This document shows positions 49,720-60,399 of a stretch of 64,000 nucleotides of DNA, in pieces. The stretch spans positions 501,330-565,329 of the forward strand of contig VZQC01009573.1 in NCBI GenBank assembly GCA_009823505.1, in the 5' to 3' direction. The notes beneath the pieces are model-generated. The model was not told where the DNA came from. It saw nothing but the letters and a program-made list of their open reading frames with translations, and made no database searches. The position numbers and the translations under genes were made by a program. This DNA comes from Rhizomys pruinosus. Its lineage: Eukaryota; Chordata; Mammalia; Rodentia; Spalacidae. Position 1 is the stretch's first letter. Each line of letters starts with the position of its first letter.

Positions 49720-50090
49720 TTTTTTTTTTGGTCTTTTTGAGACAGGGTCTCCCTGTAGTCCCAGCTGTCCTGGAACTCACTCTGTAGACCAGGCTGGACT
49801 TGAACTCACAAAGATCTGCCTGCCTCTGCCTCCCAAGTGCTAGGATTAAAGGCGTAAGCCACCACACCTGGCCTTAAATTTATTTTTTATGTGTATGAAT
49901 GGACTGTCTGCATGTAGGTTGGTGCACCCATGTCGTGCAATGCTGCGGAGGTCAGAAGATGGTGTTAGATTCCCCTGGAACTGGAGTTAAAGACGGCTCC
50001 CAGCTGCCATGTGGGTGCTGGGGATCAAACCCTGGTCCTCTGCAAGAGCAGTCAGTGCTCTTAACCACTGAGCCATCTCTCCAGCCCCAT
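49525..50090 (-). mobile_element. Two B1 SINEs, (TTA)n and a B2 SINE
   Basis: B1 49,530-49,668; (TTA)n 49,691-49,718; B1 49,725-49,872; B2 49,875-50,088. All antisense. Here a full-length B2 follows the B1, so this is not the chimeric SINE. Confidence 0.92.
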
Positions 50091-50129
50091 AAAATTTTTT
50101 TTAAAAGCATGAAATTGGTTAAGTTTGGA

Positions 50130-50345
50130 GCTTTCTCGGAAGGGTGCTTGCCTGGCATGCATGAAGGCCTGGGTTCAATTCCCAGCAGTACATAAACCTG
50201 CAGTGGTAGTGTACACTGGTAATCCCAGCACTCACAAGGTGGACACACCCTCAGCTGTCCTTAGTGATTTAGAGGACAACATGGGCTACAAAACAAAAAT
50301 AACTAAAACTCACAAAGAGAAAAGAAAAAGCTTGAGACATAGCTT
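50130..50345 (+). mobile_element. B4 SINE
   Basis: 'gtgcttgcctggcatgcatg', 'gcctgggttcaattcccagc', then B1-like 'ggtaatcccagcactcacaa'. Confidence 0.78.
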
Positions 50346-50369
50346 GAATTTGAGTTTATTGGGGCTGAG

Positions 50370-50680
50370 GGAGCTTTTTGAGACAAGGTCTCCCTATAGC
50401 CCGAGCTGGCCCGGAACTCCCTATGTAGACCAGGCTGACCTTGAACTCACAGACTCCACCTGCCTCTGCCTCCCAGGTGCTGGGACTAAAGGCGTGCGCC
50501 ACCGTGCTCACTTTTGAATTTACATCTTTTTTTTTTTTTTTTTTTTAGGTCTTTTCAAGGCAGGGTCTCTCTGTAGCCCCAGCTGTCCTGGAACTCATTC
50601 TGTATACCAGGCTGGCCTTGAACTCACAAAGATCCTCCTGCCTCTGCTTCCAGAGTGCTGGGATTAAAGGCATGAGTTTA
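50370..50680 (-). mobile_element. Two B1 SINEs
   Basis: Antisense copies at 50,375-50,510 and 50,545-50,676. 'atttacatcttt' before the second copy's T-run and 'gtttacatcttt' after it form a target duplication. Confidence 0.9.
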
Positions 50681-50950
50681 CATCTTTACTCTGTGTGCTT
50701 GATTGTCAGTCATGAGACAAATTACCTCAAGCTTTGTGGCTTACAACTGTTGCTAAAGACTCTCCTTAGCCAAATTTTACTTATGTGCCTGAATCCTCTT
50801 TTCTTCTGCTTCAACCTTGGCCTGTGAAAACATTCAGATGTGGGCACAGCAGTTTCATCTATCTCTTCTTACATCAAGAGACTTGAAAGAACTCTTGTGT
50901 GGTTCCTAACAGCTTGTGACAATGTTGGTGGTGGGACTCAGCCTATTTTT
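50681..50950. other. Single-copy or old repeat sequence
   Basis: 'gacaaattacctcaagcttt' and 'gtggcttacaac' have an old-repeat flavour, but I cannot assign it. Confidence 0.4.
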
Positions 50951-51132
50951 TTTTTAATATTTATTTTACTGTATTTAATTATATGCACGTGTTTGAGTAT
51001 GTACATCAGTGTGTGTACCCAGGGAAAGCAGAAGGGGGTGTCAGATCCCCTGAAGCTGGAGTTACAGGTAGCTGTGTGCTGCCAAACATGGCTGCTGGGG
51101 TGCTCTTAACTGTGAGCCATTGCTCCAGCCCT
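50951..51132 (-). mobile_element. B3 SINE
   Basis: Antisense, 'ccctgaagctggagttacag' and 'cttaactgtgagccattgct'; a short deletion near the head. Confidence 0.82.
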
Positions 51133-51475
51133 GGGACTCAGTCTCTTGAATTCCTCAGGTAAAGTCCATGTGTCAGGAGGATCTTCTATTGGAGATTTAC
51201 TCTCTTTCCAGTTGTTCTCAGGAAATCGTTCCGTGCATTTTGGTGATTTTCGGCTCTGCTGCCCCTGGCTGCTCTAAATGCCTGCCTGCTTCTCCTGCTC
51301 CCCCTCACTTTCTCTTTGACAATGTTTCGTGCCTTTGCAGATCTCAGTGTGGAGCCCAGTTTACTCTGGTCTGTGTCCCTGGCAGTAGGAGTCTGCACTC
51401 TGCCTTGCCTCCTGTAGTGGCACATTCTGACCTTCGTTAACATTCTAGCACAACCGTATTAACTCCGTCTAGCCA
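51133..51475. other. Single-copy sequence
   Basis: SINE-free; CpGs scattered ('atcgttccgtgc', 'ttttcggctc'). Two ORFs of about 85-90 codons in opposite directions, neither recognised. Confidence 0.4.
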
Positions 51476-51895
51476 GGAGGGCATGGTGGCACGCATTTGA
51501 GATCCTAGCACTTGGGAGGTGGAAGTAGGAGGCTCAGAGGTTCAAGCTCACCACTGGCTGCAGAGCCAGCTTGAGGCTACGCTGGACTACGTGGGATCCT
51601 GTCTCAAGAAACCCAAACCACGAGCTACAGCTTTGTGTCCACCTCACACAGACCCTGGATTGAATGCCCAATAGCGTCCAAACCAAAACAAAGTAAAAAA
51701 CTAAAACAAAACCAAACAACAACAACAACAACAACAAAACACCTTTTTTGGGAGGCAGAGGCAGGCGTATTTCTGTGAGTTCAAGGCCATCTTGGTCTAC
51801 ATGGTGAGTTCCAAGACAGCTAGGGCTACAGGGAGACCCAGTCTGAAAACAAAACAAAACAAAACAAAACAAGACAAAACAAAACAAAACCCCTC
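51476..51895 (+). mobile_element. Old B1/B4, 5'-truncated B1, (AAC)n and (AAAAC)n
   Basis: Diverged B1/B4 51,478-51,610; (AAC)n 51,714-51,738; B1 51,749-51,850; (AAAAC)n 51,848-51,892 as its tail. Confidence 0.82.
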
Positions 51896-53020
51896 TTAGT
51901 TTCAGTAAGCAGGAAGTTCAAGTTACACTGGGCTGGGGACACTGGCTCAGTGTCTCCCAACATGGAGCCTGGCTGCAGTGCTCCCAGGCTTGACGGGATT
52001 GGACAGTGTCTGCTTCCACCGTGGCCCCCGTTGCCTGGCTATGGACAGGTGTCTGCTTTGCCCCATAGACCTCAAGGCAGTGCAACCAGACACAGTCGTT
52101 GGCTCCACCGGGAGTGAAGCCAGCAAGGAGAGAACCACATTTTCTGCGACCTGGGCCTTGTGGTATTTCCCCCTCCCATGCCCCATCCTTTTCACAGTGG
52201 GGGGAACACAACTGGGTAGGCACAGTGGGAGGCAGGAGGCAGGTGTTCCCGGAGGCCATCCTGAAGGCTGCTTCTCAGTGCCCCTGGTGGTAATCTGATG
52301 GCATTGGGCAGGAAACTCCCTGGGTTGGAAAGTACTGGAGGGGCCAGGTTTTCTCTCTGATGTCCCTCCTGGCCTGGACTTTGTCAGCTGTGACTCAATG
52401 AAAGAGTTAATTTGCTCACAGAAGCATTTCTCACAGGGACTCATCTGCCAGGCTCTGGCCCCAGTCCTAGAATCAGGCTCCTTGTTTTTTAGGGGGTCCG
52501 GTGGGGGTGGGGTAGGGGCGGGGCTGCAGCAGCTGTCTGAGTTTCCCGTCGACGTTTCGCCTCTCACTTCCGTGGAGTCCAGGAGATGGGCGGGGACGTG
52601 AACAGGTGGCTCCTGCGGAGGCTGGCTTGGACCAGTCCTGACACAAAGCCGCTGAGGATTTGGAAAGGCCCATCCGAGGAGGGGCTTGGCAGGCCGCCCT
52701 TGGACGGAGCTGGCTCTCAGTTTGCTCCCTTTAGGAGTTCTGCACCTGATTAATGATTCTGCTCAAGAAGGATTAAGCTGCTGGAACCTTCCTCCAATCA
52801 GTCTTGCCAGCTCTCTCTCCTTAGCAATGTTTTCCCATAGTTCCATTCTCCGCATCCCCAGGCTTGCTCGTGGGGCAACAGTGGGTCTAGGAGGAATTGG
52901 GTTTCCTCCCGGAAGGGCAGAAGACGCTGAACAGCAGCCCCACAGACTCCTTCCAAGGTCAGGGGTGAGAGAGCCGAGGGTTACCTTATGAGAAAGAGAA
53001 GCTCAAGTTTAGAAGGCACC
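51896..53020. other. 1.1-kb SINE-free block, GC-rich at 52,490-52,700
   Basis: The longest SINE-free stretch in the right half. A 206-codon minus-strand ORF (51,947-52,567) is Pro/Ser-rich and unrecognised; ORFs in other frames overlap it. The GC-rich core has several CpGs ('cccgtcgacgtttcgcctc') and G-runs. Flanking it are 'gctgtgactcaatgaaag' (AP-1-type TGACTCA) at about 52,387 and 'cacctgattaatgattctgc' at about 52,743. It could be a promoter or enhancer region with an unrecognised first exon. Confidence 0.4.
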
Positions 53021-53650
53021 GGGGAGCAGGGGACGTAGCTCAGTTGGTAAGTGTGTGCACACACAAGGCCCTGAGTTCAGTTCCAGCATCACACAAAGCT
53101 GGAATGGTGACACAGCTATAATCCCAGCACTTGAGAGGTGGAGGCAGAGATCAGAAGTTCAAAGTCATCATCTGTTACCTGTTGAGTTGGAGGCTGTGCT
53201 GGATAGCTTTAGTGTCAACTTGACACACCTGGGTTGAGGGAGCCTCAATTGGGGAATTGGCTCCATTGGACTGGCCTGTGGCCACATCCATGGAGTGTTG
53301 TCTTGATTGTCAGGCAATGTGGGAGGGCCCAGCCCACAGTGAGTGGTGCCACCCTGGGCAGGTTGTTGTGTACAGTATAAGAAGGCAGGCTGGGCATGGG
53401 CCAGGGGAGCAAGCCAGTGAATAGCATTCCTCCATGGCCTGTGCTTCAGCTCCTGTCTCCAGGTTCCTGCCCTGAGTTCCTGCCTTGGGCTCCCCGAGTG
53501 ATGAACTGTGACCCAGGAGATGTGAGCTGAATAAACCCTTTCCTCCCCAAGTTGGTGTCGGTCAGAGTGTTTTGTCACAGCAATGGAAGACAAACTAGGA
53601 CAGAGGCCAACCTGGGCTATGTGAGACCCTGTCACAAACAAACATACACC
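53021..53650 (+). mobile_element. B4 SINE split by a solo LTR
   Basis: ID head 'ggggacgtagctcagttggt', B1-like body to 53,194, resuming 53,603-53,645 ('gaggccaacctgggctatgt'). Confidence 0.87.
53195..53602 (+). mobile_element. Solo LTR, ERVL/MaLR-like, 408 bp, perfect 5-bp target duplication
   Basis: TGTGCTGGATAG...CTAGGACA flanked by gaggc at 53,190-53,194 and 53,603-53,607. The best-preserved LTR of the family here: 'gtgtacagtataagaaggca' (TATA-like) at about 53,368 and 'gagctgaataaacccttt' (poly(A) signal) at about 53,525. It can serve as the reference copy. Confidence 0.93.
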
Positions 53651-54055
53651 TGGAGAGATTGCTCAGTGGTTAACAACACTGACTGCTCTGGCAGAGGATG
53701 GGGCTTTGGTTCTCTACGCTCTCATGTAGGCTAAGGACGGTCTCTAATTTAAATTCCAGGGGATCCAATGACCTCTTATGGCCTCTGTGGGAATTACATA
53801 CATGTGGGGCACTTATATACATGCAGGCAACATACATAACATACAAATAAATAAGGGCTGGAGAGATGGCTCAATGCTTAAGGAGGACCTTGGCTTGATT
53901 CCCAGCATCCACATGGTGGCTGACAACAGTTCATAACTTCAGTTCCAGGGAATCTGACGCCTTCTGGTCTCCTGAGGCATTGGACAACACAGGTGAACTT
54001 ACACACATGCAGGCAATACACTCATACAATAAAATAAAAGTAAATAAATAAAAAG
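53650..54055 (+). mobile_element. Two B2-type SINEs
   Basis: Diverged copy 53,650-53,850; second copy 53,855-54,050 ('agggctggagagatggctca'), lacking the usual 'gagcactgactgctcttgc' segment. Confidence 0.85.
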
Positions 54056-54282
54056 CTAACAACAACAAACAAGCCAGCCAAGAGAAGCCTTCCTGGGACC
54101 TTGACTCTCTGAGCATTTCTTGTTCTCAGTGAATTTCATTCTGAACAAACTCGCTCTTTCAGGAGATCAGTCTTCTTGTATTCTTTTATTCCACTTTCCG
54201 CAGACAGAACAGGAAGAAGACTTTCAATCAGCAACCAAGTGGTTAGCCCAGGACTGTTGTTGAAATAACCAAAACACCGGGC

Positions 54283-54440
54283 CGGGCGTGGTGGCGCACG
54301 CCTTTAATCCTAGCACTTGGGAGGCAGAGGCAGGTGGATCTTTGTGAGTTCCAGGCCAGCCTGGTCTACAGAGTGAGTTCCAGGCCAGATGGGGCTACAG
54401 GGAGACCTTGTCTCAAAAAGACCAAAAAACTAAATAAAAA
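54283..54440 (+). mobile_element. B1 SINE
   Basis: Nearly consensus sense B1 ('ggccgggcgtggtggcgcac'), a useful reference for the local B1 type. Confidence 0.95.
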
Positions 54441-55210
54441 TCTAAAAATAGAGTCAGTTCTCTCCTTCCACCTTTATGTGGGTTCTGGGCATTGAAACTG
54501 GTGGCCAGGCTTTCAGGACAAATACCTTTATATGCCAAGCCATTTCCCTGGCTGCAGAATAAGGCTTCTAAAATCCATTGATTAATTATCTGAAAAACGG
54601 TTCTTCCTGTTTGGCAGCTGTCAAGGTGAGCTTTCCTTGGATGGGTTCATTCTGGTGCCAGAGCTCAATAAGGGGTGCCGAGCTCTGCTCACCTGTTCCT
54701 CCCACGATGCCCTGTCTCTGTCCACTCTCCTCTTGGCTGGGCCTGTGGTTCCTGGCCTCCCCGGTCCCCATTTTCCTCTGCTTCCAAGTTGTTCTTTATT
54801 CAGCCGAGATCCGAGGATCTCCCTCAGAGAAAGCAAATCACAGCTGGGTCTGCTGCCAAGGCTCTGGGCCTCCAGGGCTCTGGCACAATGGGTCTTTATG
54901 CTTGCCTCTCGCCCTCCCTCCCGGCCCCAGCTGGCCCTGGGCTCCACTTCCCCTTAGTCTCTTCTTTGGGATATTTTCCCCCCAGTTGACTTGATCATTG
55001 CAAGAGAACGAAGGGCTCTGGAAGCCAGGAGCAGGGAGCCAGGCTGCCTGGCCCAGTGGGACATCACCAGGGGCACAGTTCACATTCCTGCTGACCACAG
55101 GCACAAGGCAAGGTCCTGCCTTCCAGGGCTCACTGGGCTTTCCTGCTCTGTCTCTTGATATTGGGAATTCATCTTTGGATCCTGGTTCCCATTAGCCTAG
55201 GGCATTTATT
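54441..55210. other. SINE-free block, candidate conserved noncoding element
   Basis: Single-copy. 54,570-54,640 carries 'attgattaattatctgaaaa' and 'ttggcagctgtcaaggtgag' (homeodomain core followed by an E-box/TGTCA-type site). Several 60-140-codon ORFs overlap in different frames on both strands, which argues against any one of them being coding. Confidence 0.4.
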
Positions 55211-55212
55211 TT

Positions 55213-55440
55213 TAATTTATTCTTAATGTTTTGCGTGTGTGTCTGAGTATATTGCCTGCATATATGTAAGTGCACCCATGTCATGTAATGCCCCTTGAGG
55301 TCAGAAGAGGGCATCAGATTTCCCTGGAACTGGGGATACAGATGGTTGTTAGCTGCCATGTGGGTGTTGGGAATAGAAACCCTGTCCTCTGCAAGAACAG
55401 TCAGTGCTTTTAAGACCCTGAGCCATCTCTCTAGGCTCCA
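55213..55440 (-). mobile_element. B3 SINE
   Basis: Antisense: 'ttgcctgcatatatgtaagt', 'gtgggtgttgggaatagaaa' and 'ctgagccatctctctaggct'. Confidence 0.88.
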
Positions 55441-55477
55441 GGACATTGATTTTTATTTTCCTTCCCTCTTTTTTTTT

Positions 55478-55742
55478 TTTTAAAGGTATGCGCCACCACG
55501 CCCGGTGTTTATTAATTTTTTGTATGTGTATCAATGTACTGTCTGCATGCAAGTTTGTGCACCCGTGTCGTGCAATGCCACGGAGGTCAGAAGAGGGTGT
55601 CGGATTCCCCTGGAACTGGAGTTCTCCTGGAATTGGAGTATCAGACGGTTCTTGGCCGCCATGTGGGTGCTGGGGATCGAACCCAGGTCCTCTGTAAGAG
55701 CGGTCGGTGCTCTTAACCGCTAGGCCATCTCTCCAGCCCCCC
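55478..55742 (-). mobile_element. B1 end fragment and B2 SINE, 17-bp-duplication subfamily
   Basis: A 25-base B1 5' end ('ggtatgcgccaccacgcccg') follows a T-run. A full antisense B2 with the duplicated 'ctggaactggagtt' / 'ctggaattggagta' follows. Confidence 0.92.
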
Positions 55743-55754
55743 CTCTTTTTTTTT

Positions 55755-55860
55755 TGAGACAAGAGTCTTGCTATGTAGCCCAGGCTGGCCTGCAACTAAT
55801 GATCTAATGATCATCCTGCCTCAGCCTTGTAAGTGTTGGTGTTGGGGTCACAGGTAGGAG
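55755..55860 (-). mobile_element. Old B1/B4-like fragment
   Basis: 'gtcttgctatgtagcccagg', 'ctggcctgcaactaatgatc' and 'atcctgcctcagccttgtaa'. Confidence 0.65.
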
Positions 55861-56290
55861 CCCCAGCCTGCTTTCCACCAGGATGGGGACTTTCTAAAGT
55901 CCTACTGACTGTGGAGTGGCGGGCTGGGGAGGCCAGTCCTCCTCAGCTGTAGCTTGGCATGAAGTACAATAAGTGGACGTCAGTCATTTAGGAAAAGCCC
56001 TGGCTTCCTCCTCCGCTCTCATTCACCAGGGTTTATGAGAACTTCAAAGAGCCCATCAATGAGGTTTTGATGCACAACATCTGCTTTATGTTAAAAAAAA
56101 TTTCTAAATTGAATCCTTTAAATTTATAATCAGATAACGGGAGTTTTATTTTTGAGTTCTTATATCTCCTGGAGAAGATTGGGGGAGTTCATGGGAAACG
56201 AGGGTCCGGGACAGATTTGCTGCTGCCTCAGTGTTTTCTTCTCTACTGTGCCTCAGGCTAGAGGCTGCGTGCATAGTGTAAGCCGGAGAA
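55861..56290. other. SINE-free sequence, candidate conserved noncoding element
   Basis: 56,020-56,160 is AT-rich single-copy DNA ('catcaatgaggttttgatgc', 'aatttataatcagataacgg'). Confidence 0.35.
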
Positions 56291-56415
56291 GGGGGGTGTC
56301 TGTGTGGGGATGGGTGTAGGTAGGGGTGTCTATGGGGATGGGTGGGGATGTCAGTGTGGGTATGGGTGTAGGTGGGGGTGTCTATGGGGATGGGTAGGGT
56401 GGGGGTGTCTGTTGC
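56291..56415. repeat. G-rich minisatellite of about 26-bp units
   Basis: Units of the form 'ggggtgtctatggggatggg' and 'tgtaggtgggggtgtc' repeat about five times with variation. The many runs of three to five G make G-quadruplex formation plausible. Confidence 0.88.
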
Positions 56416-56625
56416 AGCTAATGGCCTGTAAAGAGGTAGAGAGCAGCAGAATGTCCATGTTCAGGTTCAAGGGATGCTGATCACAGAGGTTCACCCAGAA
56501 CATGGATGAAACTGAAAAACCACCTCTACCTCCACCTGTGGGTTATATCCCAGTTCTGAGAGATGAACTTGCTGGGGTGCCTGGGCTGTAGTATGTGGAT
56601 TGGTAATGGTAAGCATATTTAAATC
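56416..56625. other. Single-copy sequence
   Basis: No recognised repeat or gene. Confidence 0.4.
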
Positions 56626-56627
56626 TT

Positions 56628-57155
56628 TTGAGACAGGCTCTCTCTCCCTTTAGTCTCAGTTGGCCTGGAGCTCGCTATGTAGACCAGGCTGGCCTTGAAC
56701 TCACAGAGATCTGCCTGCCTCTGCCTCTGCAGTGCTGGGATTAAAGGTGTGTGCCACTACTCCTGGCTGTGCATATTAAAATCTTTAAAGTAGGGTATTA
56801 TGGTGCACAGCTGTAACCCAGTGCTGTGAGGCTGAGACATGACCTCAGTTCACTTCAAGGTCAGTCTGGGCTACATAATGAGGCCCGGTCACAAACAAAC
56901 AAACAAACAAACAAACAAACAAACAAACAAACAGGATCATCAGGAGTTCAAAGTCATCTTCGTTTACATAGCAAGTTTGAGAACAGCTTGGACTACACGC
57001 ACCATACTATACATGCCAGGGGTGGTGGCACAGCCTTTAATCCCAGCACAGGCAGGCAGATCTCTGTGAGTTCAAGGCCACCCTGGTCTACATAGTGAGT
57101 TCCAGGCCAGCTGGGCCTACTGGGAGACCCTGTTTCAAAAAGACCAAAAAGAAAA
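56628..57155. mobile_element. B1 (antisense), B4-like and B1 (sense) with (CAAA)n
   Basis: B1 antisense 56,630-56,768; B4-like sense 56,785-56,900; (CAAA)n about ten units 56,893-56,932; B4/B1 remainder to 57,000; B1 sense 57,015-57,145. Confidence 0.85.
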
Positions 57156-57189
57156 GAAAAAACCCCAAGGGCAGAGGATCACTATGAGT

Positions 57190-57350
57190 TTGAGGACAGT
57201 TTCAATAAATGTGTATGTTTTGTGTATTTGTGCCAGTGTGTACAAACCACAGCAGACACGGAGAGGTCAGAGGACAACTTGTGGGAGTTCAAACTTGTGG
57301 GGAACAAACTCAGGTGTCAGGCTTGGTGGGAAGTGCAGGATATTTAAGTA
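57190..57350 (-). mobile_element. B3-like SINE, diverged
   Basis: 'ggagaggtcagaggacaact', 'tgggagttcaaacttgtggg' and 'gaacaaactcaggtgtcagg'. Confidence 0.55.
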
Positions 57351-58155
57351 CATCTCTGTGTGTAGTTAAATAGACACTGCTGGTCATCCTGCAGCCCACC
57401 CCCCAGAAGTGTGTGCACTGGCTCCTCTCCAGGGGTCTCCTCATGCTTCTTATAACCTTGAAGCTCAAGGAAGAACCCAGTCACTCTGCTTTCTCATCTG
57501 ACCTCAGAGTTTTGATCATGACCCCAGCGAGACCAGCAGGCACACCATGTGCCGGGAGACTCATTTGGAAGGAGTTCTGCTGCACTGCTCTTGAAGGTCT
57601 GATTCACGGAGGCTGAGCTTCATGCTGGTGTGTGGGGCCCGTGGCGTTGAACCCGATCCTAGACTTTACAATCTGATTTATTAACAGCTATAGGGCTATC
57701 CTGCCAAAAAGGTTTCAGAAATTGAAATCATATGAAACTTTCCCAGTTCTCGCCAGTACCACACACGCCCTTTCCTTTCCTAAAGCAGCAAATTCACTTA
57801 AAAATAATTAAGAAAAGATTGATGGGATTTTGGAATTGTAATGAAAAATATGATCTCATTAGTAAGTCATGAGTCAGGGCCAGGCTCTGTCAGACATATG
57901 CACTTCTGCGTAATTAGAAGAAGTCAGAGCAGGCAGAGTTAATAATGGCAGAAATTAAAAAATTAAAATATTTTCCCTTTATACTTTTTGAGAATATGCT
58001 CAAAATCCCTTTTTGCGAAAATTCAGAAACAGCTCTTTCAGAAGAACTCTATTGACAAACGAAATAGAGTAACATACAGACCAGGCATTCATTCAGATCA
58101 GCCGTGCCATTTGTACATGGAAAAATGCCTTGACTTTGCATCATAGAAATAGAGG
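57351..58155. other. 800-bp SINE-free block, strongest candidate conserved noncoding element
   Basis: 57,650-58,130 has the look of conserved regulatory DNA: AT-rich, no repeats, and dense binding-type motifs. These include 'aagtcatgagtcagggcc' (TGAGTCA, AP-1/MAF type), 'tgcgtaattagaagaag' and 'gagttaataatggcag' (homeodomain type), 'aataattaagaaaag' and 'gggattttgg'. Conservation cannot be tested here. Confidence 0.45.
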
Positions 58156-58157
58156 TG

Positions 58158-58360
58158 TGGCTGGGTCACTGGTGGCATAGGCCTTTAATCCCAGCACCCA
58201 GGAGACAGAGGCAGAGGCAGGTGGATCTCTGAGTTCAAGGCCAGCCTGGTTTTACATAGTGAGCTCCAGGCCAGCCTGGGTGACAGGGAGACCCTGTCTC
58301 AAAAAGACCAAAAAAAAAAAAAAAAAAANTAAAAAAGAAAAAAAAAAAAAAAAAAAAAAA
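58158..58360 (+). mobile_element. B1 SINE with long A-tail
   Basis: Sense B1 with a small 'gaggcagaggcagaggcagg' expansion. The tail is about 50 mostly A bases with one N at 58,329. Confidence 0.92.
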
Positions 58361-58599
58361 GTCTGTAAAGCCAGGATATGGGACGCAGACTCAGGAGAAT
58401 CCCTCTAGGCCAGCTAGTAGCTCTTGCAAAGGCAATATGATTGTGCTTCTTTTTCAATGTGCTGAATTACATTGTATTTAGGAAGCTTGCCCAGTTTTGC
58501 AATGCTGGAGAATGTGATAAGCAAATGCCCCACCAACCCATCTTAACGTTTGCAATACACAGTTGAATTTACTGTAAAATATCAACTTTTTTTTTAAAG

Positions 58600-58805
58600 A
58601 TTTATTTTTTAAATTTTGTATATATGTGGGGGGACGAATGCAGGTGTAAGTGAGGGTCTCTCAGAGGCCAGAGAGGGCCTCACATCCCCCGGGTCTGGAG
58701 TCATATGCAGATGTGAGCTGCCCAGTGTGTGTGCTGGGAACTGAACTCAGGTTCTCTACAAGAGCAATACGTGCTCTTAACCACTGACCCATCTCTCCAG
58801 CTCCA
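58600..58805 (-). mobile_element. B2/B3-type SINE
   Basis: Antisense: 'gggtctggagtcatatgcag', 'gtgctgggaactgaactcag' and 'ctgacccatctctccagctc'. Confidence 0.82.
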
Positions 58806-58832
58806 TGTATTAACTTAAAAAAATCTTTTTGA

Positions 58833-59085
58833 TGGGCTGGAGAGATGGCCTAGTGGTTAAGAGCGCTGACCGCTCTTGCAGAGGATCCAGGTTCGATCCC
58901 CAGCACCCACATGGCGGCTAAGAACTGTCTGTAACTCCAATTCCAGGAGAACTCCAGTTCCAGGGGAATCTGAGACCCTCTTCTGACCTCCGTGGCATTG
59001 CACGACATGGGTGCGCAGACCTACACACAAACAGTACATTCATACACATAAATAAATAAAATTAAAAAAAAATAAAAAAATCTTT
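58833..59085 (+). mobile_element. B2 SINE, 17-bp-duplication subfamily
   Basis: Contains 'aactccaattccaggag' / 'aactccagttccagggg'. 'aaaaatctttttg' before it and after it (about 58,818 and 59,076) is the target duplication. Confidence 0.94.
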
Positions 59086-59245
59086 TTGGTCTTTTTGAGA
59101 CAGGGTCTCCCTGTAGCCCCAGCTGTCCTGGAACTCACTATGTAGACCAGGCTGGCCTTGAACTCACAGAGATCTGCCTGCCTCTGCCTGCCTCTGCCTC
59201 CCGAGTGCTGGGATTAAAGGCATGCGCCACCACACCTGGCCTCTG
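59086..59245 (-). mobile_element. B1 SINE
   Basis: Antisense B1 with a 10-bp duplication 'gcctgcctct' in its body. Confidence 0.93.
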
Positions 59246-60000
59246 GTCAAGCATTTGTACCCAGATGTCCTCAATGCATGTTCATCCACTGGATCTATTC
59301 GGCCTACTTGGAGATCTTCAGGAAGGTCTACTCTCCCTCACTCAGCAGTAACAAGTCTCCAACAGTTCCCAGGCTAGGGCCAGCCCACTACCCATTTCCC
59401 TGGATCTACTCTGGGCCCTTGTCTGATTGAGCTGGCATGGGTCTTGTGCTCAACACCACTGTTGCCACAAGTTCCCAGGTTTCAGGTGGCCTGCCTCTGT
59501 TTCCCTACGTTCATGCACCAACCCTGGCTCTCTTACAATCTTTCTGCCCCTTCTTGCACAATGGTCCCTGACGTATGGGTGGGTGGGGTTTAATATGGGA
59601 GTCCTATCCAAGGACACACACTATGCAGTCTCTTATTCTCTAAAACGTAGTTGTGGACTTCTGTGTGCACCACACTCTATTCTATAAGGAAGCTTCACTG
59701 CTGAGAGCTGAGGGTTATAGTAGTAGTCCCCCCTCCCCACTTCCACTATGTTCTGTGAGCCTTAGGAATAGAGGTTTCACTGTAGATATGTCACCTAGGG
59801 CTGGACATCTCTCAGATGTATATTCTCTGTGTGACCAGGTGTGTAACTCTGCAGTACCCTTATCTATTGTGAAAAGCAGCTTCTTTGATGAGTGGCATCT
59901 ATCTGTAAATACAAGATTCTATATTTAGCATATAGTAAGAAATTTCATTTTCTTAAGATATGAAAGAGATAGGGTTTTCTCTAGGATCTATGACCCATGT
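59246..60000 (+). mobile_element. LINE-1-related sequence, probable
   Basis: 'actatgcagtctcttattct', 'agctgagggttatagtagta' and 'aagcagcttctttgatgagt' resemble a rodent L1 3' region I know from mouse. The 5' limit is unclear. ORFs of about 90 codons here have no defined product. Confidence 0.45.
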
Positions 60001-60034
60001 ATTAGCTTTTTTTAGTTTTTTCCTTTTTTGGGGG

Positions 60035-60355
60035 GGGTATTTTTGAGGCAGTGTCTCCCATTTAGTACCAGCTGTCCTGGAGTTCACTCTGTAGACCAGG
60101 CTGGCCTTGAACTCACAGAGATCCGCTTACCTCTGCCTCCCGAGTGCTGGGATTAAAGGCTGCGCCACCACCACGGCTGCTGCTGCTGCTGCTTCTTTTT
60201 TTTTCCAGTCTTTTTTGAGCCGGGATGTCCTTGTAGCCCCTTGGCCTGGAACTCACTGTGTAGACCAGGCTGGCCTTGAAGTCACAGAGATCTATCTGCC
60301 TCTGCCTCCTGAGTGCTGGGATTAAAGGTGTTCACCAGCTTGCCCAGCTGTATTA
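60035..60355 (-). mobile_element. Two B1 SINEs with a (TGC)n tract
   Basis: Antisense B1 60,045-60,170; 'tgctgctgctgct' 60,178-60,191; antisense B1 60,205-60,350, internally shortened. Confidence 0.9.
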
Positions 60356-60399
60356 GCTTTTAAATACTTCCTAAATAGTTTGATGTTATTTTGAGACTT

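Noticed and set aside
51947..52567. 206-codon minus-strand ORF as a real protein
   Set aside because: Low-complexity Pro/Ser composition, several overlapping ORFs on the other strand, no recognised domain, no splice context. Kept only as part of a candidate regulatory block.
53195..53602. Calling the LTR family a hAT-type DNA repeat (URR1-like) from memory of rodent repeats
   Set aside because: Perfect 5-bp duplications, TG...CA ends, TATA and AATAAA in LTR order and a tRNA-Leu-like primer site fit an LTR retrotransposon better. The family name is left open.
54578..55104. Several 88-138-codon ORFs at 54.6-55.1 kb
   Set aside because: Five or more overlap in different frames on both strands of GC-rich DNA; at most one could be real and none is recognisable.
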